A stretch of DNA of 64,000 nt, from positions 162,001-226,000 of the forward strand of contig CAJNDS010001112.1 in the NCBI GenBank assembly GCA_905221605.1, written 5' to 3'. Within the stretch, counting starts at the first letter, position 1, and each line of letters begins with the position of its first letter. The notes beneath the pieces are model-generated. The model ran no database searches. It had not been told where the DNA came from and worked only from the letters and a program-made list of their open reading frames with translations. The translations under genes and the position numbers were made by a program. This DNA comes from Symbiodinium natans. Lineage: Eukaryota > Sar > Dinophyceae > Suessiales > Symbiodiniaceae. Shown here one piece after another: positions 33,920-43,471 of the stretch.

Positions 33920-34235
33920 GCACCAAGCGCCGCGCCTTTCGCGGACCTTTCGCGCCCTTTCGCGGAGACATAAAATTATCATAAAGTTTTCGTCGATGAT
34001 ATAGTCGACAGGGAAGCTGGGTGCGTTTTCCAGGCCCCAAAACGCACTTTGCCCTCTCACCCCAAGAAGGGGAATCAATGTGCTGGTTTCAATGCTTGTG
34101 GACAAGTGGTCGACAAAACCAAATACAAGCTCCAGTGTGCGTTTTCCAGGACCCTCAAAACGCACTTTGCTCTCTCATCCCAAGAAGGGGAATCAATGTG
34201 CTGCTTTCAGTGCTTCTGGACAAACGGTCCGCCCC
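33920..34235. repeat. 'ctttcgcgg' cluster and two ~115 bp direct repeats
   Basis: The block begins with 'cctttcgcggacctttcgcg' (33938-33965). Two tandem copies of a unit follow, starting 'tgcgttttccagg' at about 34021 and 34138; both contain 'aaaacgcactttg' and 'caagaaggggaatcaatgtg'. The open frames here are repeats. Confidence 0.8.
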
Positions 34236-34249
34236 TAAAGGCACCCATA

Positions 34250-35940
34250 GTGCCATTATCCTGCCCCTTAACCCTCAAGCCCCAATGCGAGTGCGTTTAC
34301 GGACCGCGCCTAAACGCACCCATTGTGTAGGTTTCAGCCTATTTGGGGTTCATACTGATAGAATATCCTGCCCCTTAACCCTCAAGCCCCAATGCGAGTG
34401 CGTTTAGGGACCGCGCCTAAACGCACCCATTGTGCAGGTTTCAGCCTATTTGGGGTTCATACTGATAGAATATCCTGGCCCTTAACCCTCAAACCCTCAT
34501 TCAGCCTAGTTCGTACTTGTGGACTCTCATGCCCCTGAACACCTCAAACCCCAATGCGAGTGCGTTTAGGGATCGCCCCTAAACGCACCCATAGTGCAGT
34601 AACGCACTCGCTTGAGGTTTGAGGTGTTCAGGGGCATGAGGGTCCATTAGTACGAACCCCGAATAGGCTGAAACCTGCACTACGGGTGCGTTTGCACGCG
34701 GTCCCTAAACGCACTCGCTTGAGGGTTGAGGTGTTCAGGGGCATGAGAGTCCACTAGTACGAACCCCAAATAGGCTGAAACCTGCACCACGGGTGCGTTT
34801 GCACGGGCGTGAAAGTCCATCAGTACGAACCCCAAATAGGCTGAAACCCACGCGGTCCCTAAACGCACTCGTTTCGGGTTTGAGGGTTAAGGGGCATGAT
34901 ATTCTATCAACCAGATTTAATGGAAGTTGGAAGCACGGCTGGCCAATACCTTTCCAGGACCTGTCGCCCAATCGCGTTCCTTTCGCGGACCTTTCGCGGG
35001 CCTTTCGCGCTTTTCAGCGCGCGCTTCCTCTCAGAACCAGCGTGAAATCAGGGAGCACTTTCGCGGTCAGTCGCGGAGATCTTGCTCTCCAACACGTGCG
35101 TGCCATCAACCATCCAAGCCTGCGTTTCTGCACTCGACAAGAATCAGTGTGCATTTTTAAAGCCTTTCAAAATGCACTTTGCCCTATGATCCCTCCGCAG
35201 CCCCATTGCAACCACCACCGGCCGCCACTGCGGAAGAAACAAAGCGAATGCTTTCAAGCATCAGGCATAAAACCCCCAACGCCCCATATGGGTGCGTTTA
35301 GACACAGCCCTGAAACGCACTCGTCGGGGAGCAAAACAAAGTATGTATGAACCCCAAATAGCCTGAAACCTACACAATGGGTGCGTTTAGGCGCGGTCCC
35401 TAAACGCACTCGCATTGGGGCTTGAGAGTTTGAGGGTTATAAGGGCAGGATATCTTATCAGTATGAACCCCAAATAGGCAGAAACCTGCACTGGGTGCGT
35501 ATAGGGGCGGTCCCTAAACGCACTCGCATTGGGGCTTGAGGGTTGAGGCGGTTGAGGGGCAGGAGCATCTACCAGTATGAACCCCAAATAAGCTGAAACC
35601 TGCACCACAGGTGCGTTTAGGGGCGGTCCCTAAACGCACTCCCATTGGGGCTTGAGGGTTAAGGCGCGGTCCCTAAACGCACTCGCATTGGGGCTTGAGG
35701 GTTAAGGGGCAGGATATTCTATCAGTATGAACCCCAAATAGGCTGAAACCTGCCCAATGGGTGCGTTTAGAGGCGGTCCCTAAACGCACTCGCATTGGGG
35801 TTTGAGGCTTAAGGGACAGGATATTCTATCACTATGAACCCCAAATAAGCTGAAACCTGCACCACGGGTGCGTTTAGAGGCGGTCCCTAAACGCACTCGC
35901 TTGGGGTTTGAGGGTTAAGGGGCATGATATTCTATCAACC
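34250..35940. repeat. ~110 bp unit array in both orientations
   Basis: The unit combines 'gcgagtgcgtttagggaccg', 'cctaaacgcaccca', 'tttcagcctatttggggttc' and 'cccttaaccctcaagcccc'. Direct copies start near 34286, 34391 and 34555. From about 34600 the unit runs in reverse, near 34620-34920 and again 35285-35930 with five or more copies. The block 34970-35280 between the reverse groups has another 'cctttcgcggg' cluster and an unrelated spacer. A third such cluster closes the array at 35945-35995. Confidence 0.88.
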
Positions 35941-36054
35941 AGATTATCCCTTTCGCGGCGCCTTCCGCCGCGCTTTCGCGGGCCTTTCGCGGATACGAAA
36001 AAACAAGCATAAAATATTCGCCATTAAAAAAAGACAGGGGTTTGCGGATAACCC

Positions 36055-36195
36055 CCAATGTGCTCGTGCGCGTGCGGGCGCGGGCGCGCATGTGGGCGGG
36101 CGTGTGGGCGCGCGTGTGCGCGCGCGTGTGGGCGCGCGTGTGGGCGCGCTTGTGGGCGCGCGTGTGGGCGCGCGTGTGGGCGCGCGCGCGCGCGT

Positions 36196-36231
<36 letters not shown>

Positions 36232-37684
36232 GTGTGCGCGCATGCGTGCATGTGTGCATGTGTGCATGCGTGCATGCGTGCATGTGTGCATGTGTGCATG
36301 TGTGCATGTGTGCATGTGTGCATGTGTGCACGTCTGCATGTGTGCATGTGTGCATGTGTGTGTGTGTGTCTGATTGTGTGTGCGTGTGTGCATGCGTGCA
36401 TGCGTGCATGTTTTCATGTGTGCATGTGTGCATGTGTGCATGTGTGTGTGTGTGCATGTGTGCATGTGTGCATGTGTGCATGTGTGCATGTGTGCATGTG
36501 TGCATGTGTGCATGTGTGCATGTGTGCATGTGTGCATGTGTGCATGTGTGCATGTGTGCATGTGTGCATGTGTGCATGTGTGCATGTGGTGTGCATGTGT
36601 GTGTCTGTGTGTGTGTATGGGTGTGTGTGTGTGGGGGGGGGGGGGTTGCGTGGGGTTGCGTGGGGTTGCGTGGGGTTGTGTGGGGTTGTGTGGCGTTGCG
36701 TGGCGTTGTGTGGCGTTGTGTGGCGTTGTGTGGCGTTGCGTGGCGTTGTGTGGCGTTGTATGGATTTGTGTGTGGATTTGTGTGTGGATTTGTGTGTTGT
36801 GTTGTGTGTTGTGTGTTGTGTGTTGTGTCTCGTGTGTTGCGTGTTGTGTGTCTGTGTCGTGTGTCGTGTGTCGTGTGTTGTGTGTTGTCTCTTGTGTCTT
36901 GTGTGTTGTGTGCTGTGCGTTTTGTTGTCTGATGTGGTGTGTGGCGTGTTTATATGTGTTGTGTTGCGTTGCGTTGCGTTGCGGTGCGTTGTGTTGTGTG
37001 TTGTGTGTGCGTGTGTTGTGTTGAGATTTGTGCGTTGCGTGTTGCGTGTTGCGTGTTATGTGTTGTGTGTTGTGTGTTGTGTGTTCTGTCGTGAATCGTG
37101 TGTCGTGTGTCGTGTGGCGTGTCGCGTCGTAACTTGTCTTGTCTTGTGTTGTGATGTGTTGTGTGCGGTGTGGTGTTGTGATGTCGTGTGATGTCTGTAG
37201 TGATGTCGCGTGATGTGTTGTGATGTCTTGCGTTGTCTTGTTTTGCCTTGTCTTGTCTTATGGTGTCGTGTCTTGTGTTGCGGAGTCGTGTCGTGTCTTG
37301 TCTTGTCTTGTCGTGTCCTGTCCTGTCTTGTTTTGTGGTGTTGTCTCTGTGTGTTGTGTTGCGCTTTGTGTTGTGGTTTGGGTGTTGTTTTCTGTTGTGT
37401 TTTGTGTGTTGTTTTCTGTTGTGTTTTGTGTTGTGCTGCGGGTTGTGTGTTTGTGTGTTGTGCTTCGTGTGGTGTTTGGTGCTTCGGGTCTTGTGCCGTG
37501 TGTGTCTTGTGTTTTTGTGTCTTGGGTTGTGTTGTATGTGTGCCTGCGTGTGTGCGTGTGTGCGTGTGTGCGTGTGTGCGTGTGTGCGTGTGTGCGTGTG
37601 TGCGTGTGTGCGTGTGTGCGTGTGTGCGTGTGTGCGTGTGTGCGTTCCTACATGTGTGCGTTCCTGCGTGTGTGCGTGCGTTCC

Positions 37685-37723
<39 letters not shown>

Positions 37724-38478
37724 CTGCGTGCGTGCGTGCGTGCGTGGGTGGGTGGGTGGGTGGGTGGTGTGTGTGTGTGTGTGTGTGTGGTGTTGGTGTG
37801 TGTGTGTGTGTGTGTGTGTCTGTGTCTGTGTCTGTGTCTGTGTCTGTGTCTGTGTCTGTATCTATGTCTGTGTCTGTGTCTGTGTCTATGTCTGTGTGCC
37901 TGTGTCTGTGTGTGTGTGTATGTGTGTGTGTCTGTGTGTGTGTGCGCGTGGGTTTGTGTGTGCCTGCGTGCGTGCGTGCGTGCGTGCGTGCGTGTATGTG
38001 TGTGTGTCTGTGTGTGTGTGTGTGCGCGTGGGTTTGTGTGTTGCCTGCGTGCGTGCGTGCGTGCGTGCGTCGTCCGTGCGTGCGCTGCCGTGCGTGCGTG
38101 CGTTGGTGGGTGGGTGTGGGTGTGTGTGGTTTGTGTGGTGTGCGTGTTTGCGTGTGTGTGCGTGTGTGCGGTGTGCGGCGTGCGTAGCGTGCGTGCGTGC
38201 GTGCGCTGCGTGCTGCGTGCGTGTGTGCGTGTGGTGCGTGTGGCGTGTGTGCGTGTGTGCGTGTGTGCGTGTGTGCGTGTGTGGCGTGTGTGCGTGTGTG
38301 CGTGTGTGGCGTGTGTGCGTGTGTGCGTGTGTTGCGTTTTGTGCGTGTGTGCGTGCGTGTTGCGTGTGTGCTGTGTGGCGTGTGTGCGTGTGTGCGTGTG
38401 TGCGTGTGTGCGTGTGTGCGTGTGTTGCGTGTGCGTGTGTGTGCGTGTGTGCGTGCGTGCGTGGGTGCGTGTGTGCGT

Positions 38479-38549
<71 letters not shown>

Positions 38550-38550
38550 C

Positions 38551-38582
<32 letters not shown>

Positions 38583-38935
38583 CTGTGTGTATGGTGTGAG
38601 CATGTGCGTGCACACTTGCATGTACGTGCGTGCGTGCATGTGTGTGCGTGCATGTGTGTGCGTGCATGTGCGTGCGTGCATGTGCGTGCGTGCATCTGCG
38701 TGCGTGCGTGCGTGGGTGCGTTGGTGTGTGTGTGTGTGTATGTATCCCTGTCTGTCTGTCTGTCTGTCTGTCTGTCTTTTTGTCGGTCTGTCTGTCTGTC
38801 TGTCGTTTTGTCTTTTTGTCTGTCTGTCTGTCTGTTGTCTGTCTGTCTTTTTGTCTGTCTGTCTTTTTGTCTGTCTGTCTATCTTGTCTGTCTGTCTCTC
38901 AGTGTGTGAGGGGGTTGCTTGTATGTTGGGAGTGA
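36055..38935. repeat. GT/GC/TCTG microsatellite block 2
   Basis: About 2.9 kb with the plus strand again nearly devoid of A. Sub-blocks: GCGCGTGTGG (36080-36190), CATGTGTG octamers (36240-36600), poly-G (36632-36645), TTGCGTGGGG/TGGCGTTGTG decamers (36645-36760), TTGTGTGT- and TCTTG-rich (36770-37520), GTGTGTGC (37540-37640), CGTG tetramers (37680-37745), TGTGTC hexamers (37815-37905), mixed GTGC (37960-38480), (GT)n (38478-38545) and TCTG tetramers (38748-38900). The minus-strand frame of ~689 residues is an artefact. Confidence 0.97.
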
Positions 38936-38939
38936 GTGA

Positions 38940-39960
38940 CTGAGTGAGTGAGTCAGTGAGCGACAGTTTGGGGCGTTTTGGGGCGCATGCCTGCACAGAT
39001 ATCTTGCAGAAACTGGGGAGCGGTTGGCTTGTGGCAGCGTTTGGGTCGATGCAAGCCATTAGATCTGCAGCATCCAAACAATCTCTGCAAGCTCTGCACC
39101 CCCGAGACCTGCATCGTCTCAACAATCATTTTCTGATTTGCCAGCATGGCCTTGGTACAACATGCAGGCCTCCAGCGGAGGCAAGAAGAAGACACGCTAA
39201 CAAATGGAGTAGTCTGTTGTCGCAAGCCAAATACGTCCTCAAGCAACCCATTCACCACACATGCCGTCCAAGATCATTCAAGCAGCTACACAGCCACAAC
39301 ACACTACGCAAGAATATCATGTAGCATTCGAGACAGTAAGGCTGCCTGTATAAAGCGCTGTAATCTGGGCCCAAGGTGCGGTGCCCACGTCAAGCAGCTG
39401 CTCAGCAGCGCCCAACCGTCGGCCTGAGATGCTTTTCGAAATTGATCGTTGAATGGTTTCAATCCACCCCCCATAACCCGCGAGGGGGTTGTCCCGAGGG
39501 GCACGCTCCACTAGGTCAGTTGGAGTGAAACAGGTGCTTTGTGGTGGGCTACTGAACCAAACACCCTAAAGAGTAAGAAACGGAAACTTTCCCGCCCATC
39601 GACCACGGACGCTTGCCTCTCTCTGTCACCCTATCTCTCTGTCACCCTATCTCTCTGTCACCTTATCTCTCTGTTTCTTCTTCTTCTGTCTTCTACCCAG
39701 CGTAGAGGGGTTTCGGGGGACCCCGGCCGCGACGGCCCGCTGCTTGGTTCCTCCAGTAAGTGACACTCCACACTCGTTTTGCATTTTGAGACCTGTCTCT
39801 CTCCCTCTCGCTCGCGTCTTCTACCTAGCGACGCAAGAGCTTACCTCATCCAGAGTGAGAACGGCCCTTTTCGTTTGGGCTCTGGGGTGCTTAAGCAACT
39901 CACACTGAAGCGATGACTCGGCGACGTCCATCTGATTGGCACTTCGGGTCTGAACTGTTG
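38940..39960. other. Unassigned sequence between repeat blocks
   Basis: Opposed frames of about 100-126 residues exist at 38944-39324, but neither has a recognisable domain. A 'ccctatctctctgtca' direct repeat lies at 39628-39672. No gene is called. Confidence 0.4.
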
Positions 39961-39979
39961 CCCCCCCAGGATGAACCCC

Positions 39980-40759
39980 CTTTCTTCTTTATTTACTTCT
40001 TTCTTTCATTCGTTGTTTCTTTCTTTCTTTCCTTCTTTCTTTCTTGATTCTTCATGTATTTCTTTATTTCTTTCAATATTTCTTGCTTGTTTCGTTCTTT
40101 ATTTGTTTCTTTATTTATTTACTTCTCTTTCTTTCTAGCTGTACTTATTTCTTTATTTCTTTCTTGCTTTCTTTATTTATTTCTTTTCTTGTTCTTTCAA
40201 TCTGTCTTGCTTATGCATTTCGCTCTGTGTTTGCTCTTTCTTTCTTTCAATATTTCTTGCTTATTTCTTTCCATATTTATTTCTTTATGTCTTTCCTTCT
40301 TTCTTTCTAGCTGTATTTATTTCTTTATTTCTGTCTTGCGTTCTTTATGTATTTCTTTTTCTTGTTCTTTCAATCTTTCTTGCTTATGTATTTCATTATT
40401 TCTTTTTTCTTTCTTTCTTGCTTCCTTTATTTCTTTCCTTTTCTTTCCTTCTCTTTCCTTTCTTTGCTTTTCGTTCCTTTTCTTGCCTTTTCTTGCCCGT
40501 TCTTTCTTTTTCCTTCTTTCCTTCTTTGTTTCTTTCCTTCGTTTTATCCTTTTCCTTCCTTTTCAGTCTTTTTCTTTTTTCTTTCTCCTTCGAGGTGCTT
40601 AGGGCTTAGGGGCAAGCCCTCCTCCGCAATAAGCCCCCCGCTTCTGGCATCGCCCCCTCGATCTACTTCTACTTCCTCTTCCTCTTCCTCTTCCTCTTCT
40701 TCTTCTTCTTGTTCTTGTTCTTGCTCTTCTTCTTCTTCTTGCTCTTCTTCTTCTTCTTG

Positions 40760-40793
<34 letters not shown>

Positions 40794-40815
40794 CTTCTTC
40801 CTCGTCTTGTTCTTC
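39980..40815 (+). repeat. Polypyrimidine tract (TTTC)n then (TTC/CTC)n
   Basis: About 600 bp of ctttctttctt and related pyrimidine-rich sequence with 'ttatttattt' interruptions (39985-40590), then a trinucleotide block of cctctt/cttcttctt (40665-40805). Long mirror-symmetric pyrimidine runs of this kind can form triplex DNA (established knowledge). The Phe/Ser/Leu frames are artefacts. Confidence 0.93.
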
Positions 40816-41019
40816 AGGGGGCCCGTGCGCAAGGCGCGCCCGCTGTTCACTGTCCCCGCTTTCAACCAGTGCATCCTCTCACGGGTGCCTCCACGTTGTG
40901 CAGAGGGTTGAACTTGTCTCTCCGTCTCTTTGTCTCTGTGCCTCTCTACTGTCTCACTCACTCCGCAGGGGAAGTGACACACCCCACAGCACCATCTCGC
41001 ATGGACCCCGGTGTAGTGT

Positions 41020-41765
41020 GCATGTTGGCTCTAAGCATCCAAGCCACCACCGCCCAAGCTAAATCTGCCGCAAATGCTCAGGCTCGAAACATCGCGGCTG
41101 CCGCACGATGAAACAGCTTGCTCAGCTGCCAGTGCCAGCATATCCGGAGAGACGTGGGGCATTGGCAATCCACCATGTCTCTTAAAAAAACCAGGATCCC
41201 TCGCACTAACCTTTTTCAGAGCCATGGCTTTGGCATGTCAATGGGTACTGCACAACGCTGCGAGAAGTGAGCTCCAGGCAAAGCAGCCCAGCGGCTGCCA
41301 AAAACACAGGTCTGAGCATATACAGGTGTCTGCCGAACACGCCCGGCATCATGAACCGAACCGCGACCCACAGGCCTACCCTTGTGGATCAGCCCTAGCG
41401 CTGCCCTGAGCTCGCAGAGACCGTTAACAATGTCAACCTCTGCTGGGTGACTTGGAGTGCAACGAGCTGGACGGCACCTCAACCAATCCAGTCTTCGGGA
41501 CGCGGAATTATCGACTGGGCATGGCGTCTGTGCCCTTGACGCAACATTCCCATACTAGATACCATCTCAAACACCAGCAGCGTCATTCAACAGAACGCCA
41601 GCACAACGCCACCCCATCCAGTGTCACAGACATGGCCAGACAGCAAAAGTTCTGCAAACCTCGTGGCCCCTCCAGCCGAAGCGCCCGGGGTCGCAGCCCA
41701 GGTCTGGTGACATGTCAGAAACCACTCCGGAACCAGCTTTCCACTGCCCAAGGTGAGCATGCTGA
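41020..41765 (+). CDS. Possible plus-strand exon pieces
   Basis: A short Ala-rich helical piece at 41030-41108 reads AQAKSAANAQARNIAAAA. A piece near 41610-41750 (TDMARQQKFCKPRGPSSRSA) ends at a possible GT donor (aaggtgagc). Both are candidate exons of a plus-strand gene together with the exon at 42.95 kb. No domain was recognised, and minus-strand alternatives are also open. Confidence 0.25.
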
Positions 41766-41769
41766 CTAT

Positions 41770-42620
41770 CAGAATTAGTAGTGATGTTTGTTTAGGAACC
41801 TTGATTATTGCGTATCATGAGCATAGATTACTACTGTTATCGATTGTTTTGTTCTCATCGTAAATGCTACTAATTCTTGTCATTTCTTGTTATTTATTGT
41901 TGTTCATCACTTTGTTTTGTGGTTCATTACCGTTGTTGAAACATTGTGTTATGTTGAACTCTCTCACTATGCCTTAGGTGTTCATCGTCATGCGTTGTTG
42001 TTACGCTTATCATGCTACATGTAGTGATGTGTACGGTGTGTATACATGTGCCTTGAAACTAGTACAATTCAAGGAGCGAAAGTTGGCCGGCAGTCGCTTA
42101 GAGTAAGTGGGAAGTCCTAATGCTTTGAGGACATCCAGCTGGAATTCACAAGACCAAGCGGCTAGCTAACTGAGATGCGAACATAGGTACAGACATAGAT
42201 ACATGAGTGATACATGTGTGCTTGCCTCTCTGAAACTTCCCAAATACTCATGGAAAAAAGCGGTGTCGTGGCTTTCCATTGAAAGCTTGCGTGAAACGGC
42301 CGCATCGTAGTTAAAGAAACTTGGAGGTCAATCCCAGCATTCTTCGACAAGCCCAACATCTGTACACCAGGAAGAGGAAGTGGCAGTCTGTCCCTGCTCA
42401 GGTTTGAAGCATCACTTTGCCAGGGTCGGGAAGTCGACTCCTCCTAGCCAGGAAGGCACAACTTGGTGGGTTTTGTTTCAGCCTCCTTTTTACACAGGAA
42501 GCCTCCATTGAAAATTAATTTAAAAAAACAGATTTATAGCAACTCCCAGTTGCACCCTTGGCCTGCCCAAGATGCTGCCCGCAATGGTCGGCACCATGGC
42601 ACGTGTCCTTACAAGCAGCG
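41770..42620. other. AT-richer stretch, no gene seen
   Basis: From 41770 to 42100 the sequence is T-rich and intron-like. A minus-strand frame at 42162-42359 (LGLSKNAGIDLQVSLTTMRP) is open but unrecognised. A TTTAGGG pair lies at 42635-42655. Confidence 0.4.
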
Positions 42621-42944
42621 TTTTGACATCTGGGCTTAGGGTTTAGGGTTTAGGGTCAGAGTGTTTTGTGGCTTCACCTGACACCTGGTACTGGTAGATG
42701 TGGTGATGATCAACCAGCACCAGCTTGATCCATTCGTGAATCCCAGACACGATAACAATGACGGACCACGGCGAGAGCAAGTGGTAGAGTCCTGGCCGGA
42801 AGGAGACTCATTTCTACGCATTGCCCCTTCATCTGACTTCGCGAGGCTTGACCTGATTCAGCTATCTCACCATGCTTTACAAGACTGCGCCCTTTCAGCC
42901 AAAAAAAACCGGAAACCCAACACCTGAAACCCTAACCCCTAAAC

Positions 42945-43086
42945 CCTGCTCCTCGCCCAGGCCCGGAAGCAGCTCCTGCTGTCCAGCCCAACACAAGCGA
43001 GGAAGGTGGTGTTGGATCTTAAGCTACCCCTTCAGATGCATGTCGAAGTGGTGCGGAGGCTCTACCTTGAAAACTACTCTTGCTAC
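42945..43086 (+). CDS. Plus-strand exon, charged/Leu-rich helical segment
   Basis: The plus-strand frame reads LLAQARKQLLLSSPTQARKV and then VLDLKLPLQMHV, EVVRRLYLENYSCY, with an exon-like mix of Leu, Lys, Arg and Val. CCCTAAA DNA precedes it, and the ATATAT/AATAATG repeat follows. If real, its gene converges on the minus-strand DHHC gene ending near 43.47 kb. The family was not recognised. A possible upstream partner is the plus-strand segment at 42700-42890 (NPRHDNNDGPRREQVVESWP). Confidence 0.4.
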
Positions 43087-43165
43087 ATATATATATATGT
43101 AATAATGATAATAATGAAAATAATGACAATAAGAATAAAAAGATGATAATAATAATAATACTGAT
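43087..43165. repeat. AATAATGATA trinucleotide-type repeat
   Basis: A tatata run followed by aataatg/gataata repeats. No gene. Confidence 0.85.
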
Positions 43166-43282
43166 AATAATGAACTCACACAACACTGGGATGCTCCACG
43201 CCTTCGTCCTCATCCTCAGCTCTCTTGCTGCTCCATGCCGGCGCAAGCTATCATGCAACCACGGTAGACGGCTCTTCGATAA

Positions 43283-43338
43283 ACCCCTAATCCCTAAACC
43301 CTAAACCCTGAACCCTAAACCCTAAACCCTAAACCCCA
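43283..43338 (+). repeat. CCCTAAA run
   Basis: About seven near-perfect heptamers in the gap between the plus-strand candidate exon and the 3' end of the DHHC gene. Confidence 0.85.
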
Positions 43339-43471
43339 CACCTTCACCAATGCTTCCAGCCAGTCATGACTGCCACCGGGTCGCCCTTTGATGTGCTCCT
43401 TGGCTCGACTTTCAACGGACTGAGATGAGGAAGGCTCGTAAGACCAAACATGACGAGACAAGACCTAGCTA

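Noticed and set aside
32008-34165. Very long open frames (up to ~627 codons) rich in His-Thr-Arg or Cys-Val
   Set aside because: They follow the 2- and 8-bp periods of the microsatellite and exist in several frames on both strands at once.
36042-39125. Frames up to ~689 codons across the second GT/GC block
   Set aside because: Same reason: simple-sequence translation with no folding-type composition, mirrored on the opposite strand.
40044-41111. Phe/Ser/Leu-rich plus-strand frames that look like hydrophobic membrane proteins
   Set aside because: Products of the TTTC and TTC/CTC pyrimidine tract.
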